From Candidatus Hydrogenedentes bacterium ADurb.Bin170 (GTDB taxonomy: Bacteria; Hydrogenedentota; Hydrogenedentia; Hydrogenedentales; CAITNO01), in NCBI GenBank assembly GCA_002070275.1, contig MWCY01000019.1, positions 1 to 53,535 on the forward strand: a stretch of DNA of 53,535 bases, in the 5' to 3' direction. A program made the position numbers and the translations under genes. Below the pieces are notes generated by a model. It made no database searches and was not told the origin of the DNA. It saw only the letters and a program-made list of their open reading frames with translations. Below, in pieces: positions 53,061 through 53,535 of the stretch (positions within the stretch are counted from its first letter, which is position 1; each line of letters begins with the position of its first letter).

Positions 53061-53535
53061 TTAGCCGATGAGTGATCGGATGCTTTCAATCAGATAATCC
53101 AGTGCTTCCCGGGTCTGCCGCGGATTGATCGGCAGCGTCACCAGATTTTCGCCTACACGGTCCGCCACCGGGAACTGACCGCGCCGGAAGCCACGGTTCT
53201 GAAACGCCGTTGTCCAATGCAGCGGAATATAGTGCGTGCCCACCTTCACGCCTTTTTCGTACAGCATACGATAGACAAAATCTTCTTTGCTGATGCCGGA
53301 CTGCTCCGGTGAAAGCATAACCGGATACAGATGGAACACATGGTGATTTCCTTCCACCACTTCAGGCAGCCGAAAACCCGGGATATCCTTAAGCCCTTCC
53401 GTCAGATACGCAGCGTTATCAATACGCCGCTGATTCAGCATGTCCAGTTTGCGCAGCTGTACGCTGCCCACTGCCGCCTGGATATCCGTCAGGCGGAAAT
53501 TGTAGCCTGTGTCATCAAAGTCCTGCCACCAGAAG
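53061..53535 (-). CDS. DegT/DnrJ/EryC1/StrS aminotransferase, 3' part
   Basis: Partial gene running off the right edge; the N-terminal part and its PLP-binding Lys lie outside. The visible 158 residues begin FWWQDFDDTGYNFRLTDIQAAVGSVQL, matching the family's D-x-GYN(Y/F)R motif, and end in the usual VGTHYIPLH and LPINPRQTREALDYLIESI segments. The family makes amino-sugars for polysaccharides and antibiotics from a keto-sugar and glutamate. The initiation codon is outside the window; an internal GTG at 53471 is not the start. Products related to surface glycans would fit the carbamoyltransferase/GT39 group, but that lies 8 kb away. Confidence 0.88.
   Translation of the reverse strand, partial: FWWQDFDDTGYNFRLTDIQAAVGSVQLRKLDMLNQRRIDNAAYLTEGLKDIPGFRLPEVVEGNHHVFHLYPVMLSPEQSGISKEDFVYRMLYEKGVKVGTHYIPLHWTTAFQNRGFRRGQFPVADRVGENLVTLPINPRQTREALDYLIESIRSLIG

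Overview
The window reads as ordinary chromosome from an uncultured, probably anaerobic or micro-aerobic bacterium near the Planctomycetota/PVC fringe, for example Candidatus Hydrogenedentota. This placement is inferred from gene content and not from a marker phylogeny. The clues are Tat-exported Gfo/Idh/MocA oxidoreductases, a HzsA-related multidomain protein with CxxCH motifs, HEAT + FG-GAP secreted proteins, a bacterial deoxyhypusine synthase homologue, a DUF3754/TMEM143 protein, and an exported Ig-like protein ending in a PLPVAG + transmembrane + RRFRRK tail. No rRNA, insertion sequence, prophage or CRISPR array is visible. Promoters look like sigma70 sites, terminators are mostly intrinsic, and GTG/TTG starts are common.

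Layout. 1-541 is non-coding and carries an inverted pair of perfect ATTCCTGC-N4-GCAGGAAT hairpins with degraded half copies. Next come queE, an exported degenerate trypsin-fold protein, and a translation operon (rpmE type B - prfA - prmC) whose leader contains a terminator-like hairpin. 4.6-7.7 kb holds an exported Ig/EF-hand-like protein with its own promoter, tRNA-Glu(UUC), gmk and yicC. 7.9-14.3 kb holds a very large GH13 enzyme, dapB, a membrane protein with a caspase/CHAT-like His-Cys pattern, surE and tRNA-Asp(GUC). 14.4-18.7 kb holds a thiol peroxidase with a Cys cluster and a beta-oxidation operon (fadN-fadA type) behind a promoter with a TetR-like palindrome at +1. 18.9-24.8 kb holds a metallophosphoesterase, a GH95-like glycosidase, pilT and a DUF3754 protein.

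24.8-31 kb holds the HzsA-related protein, the deoxyhypusine synthase homologue and a hemerythrin. 31-40.9 kb is an accessory exported block: a TPR + DUF3142 gene pair, divergent from a HEAT/FG-GAP protein translationally coupled to a Tat-exported oxidoreductase, then a second oxidoreductase. 40.9-45 kb is surface-glycan related (SxtJ, carbamoyltransferase, Agl23-like GT39). 45.2-50.2 kb has an unrecognised acidic coiled-coil protein directly upstream of an FtsA-family protein and ruvAB. The window ends with an MFS transporter, xylA and the 3' part of a DegT-family aminotransferase.

The genes most worth a second look are the acidic coiled-coil + FtsA pair, the HIS-CYS membrane protein, the HzsA-like fusion, the rpmE leader and the fad operator. 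Functions are homology readings from recognised motifs; no search was run.
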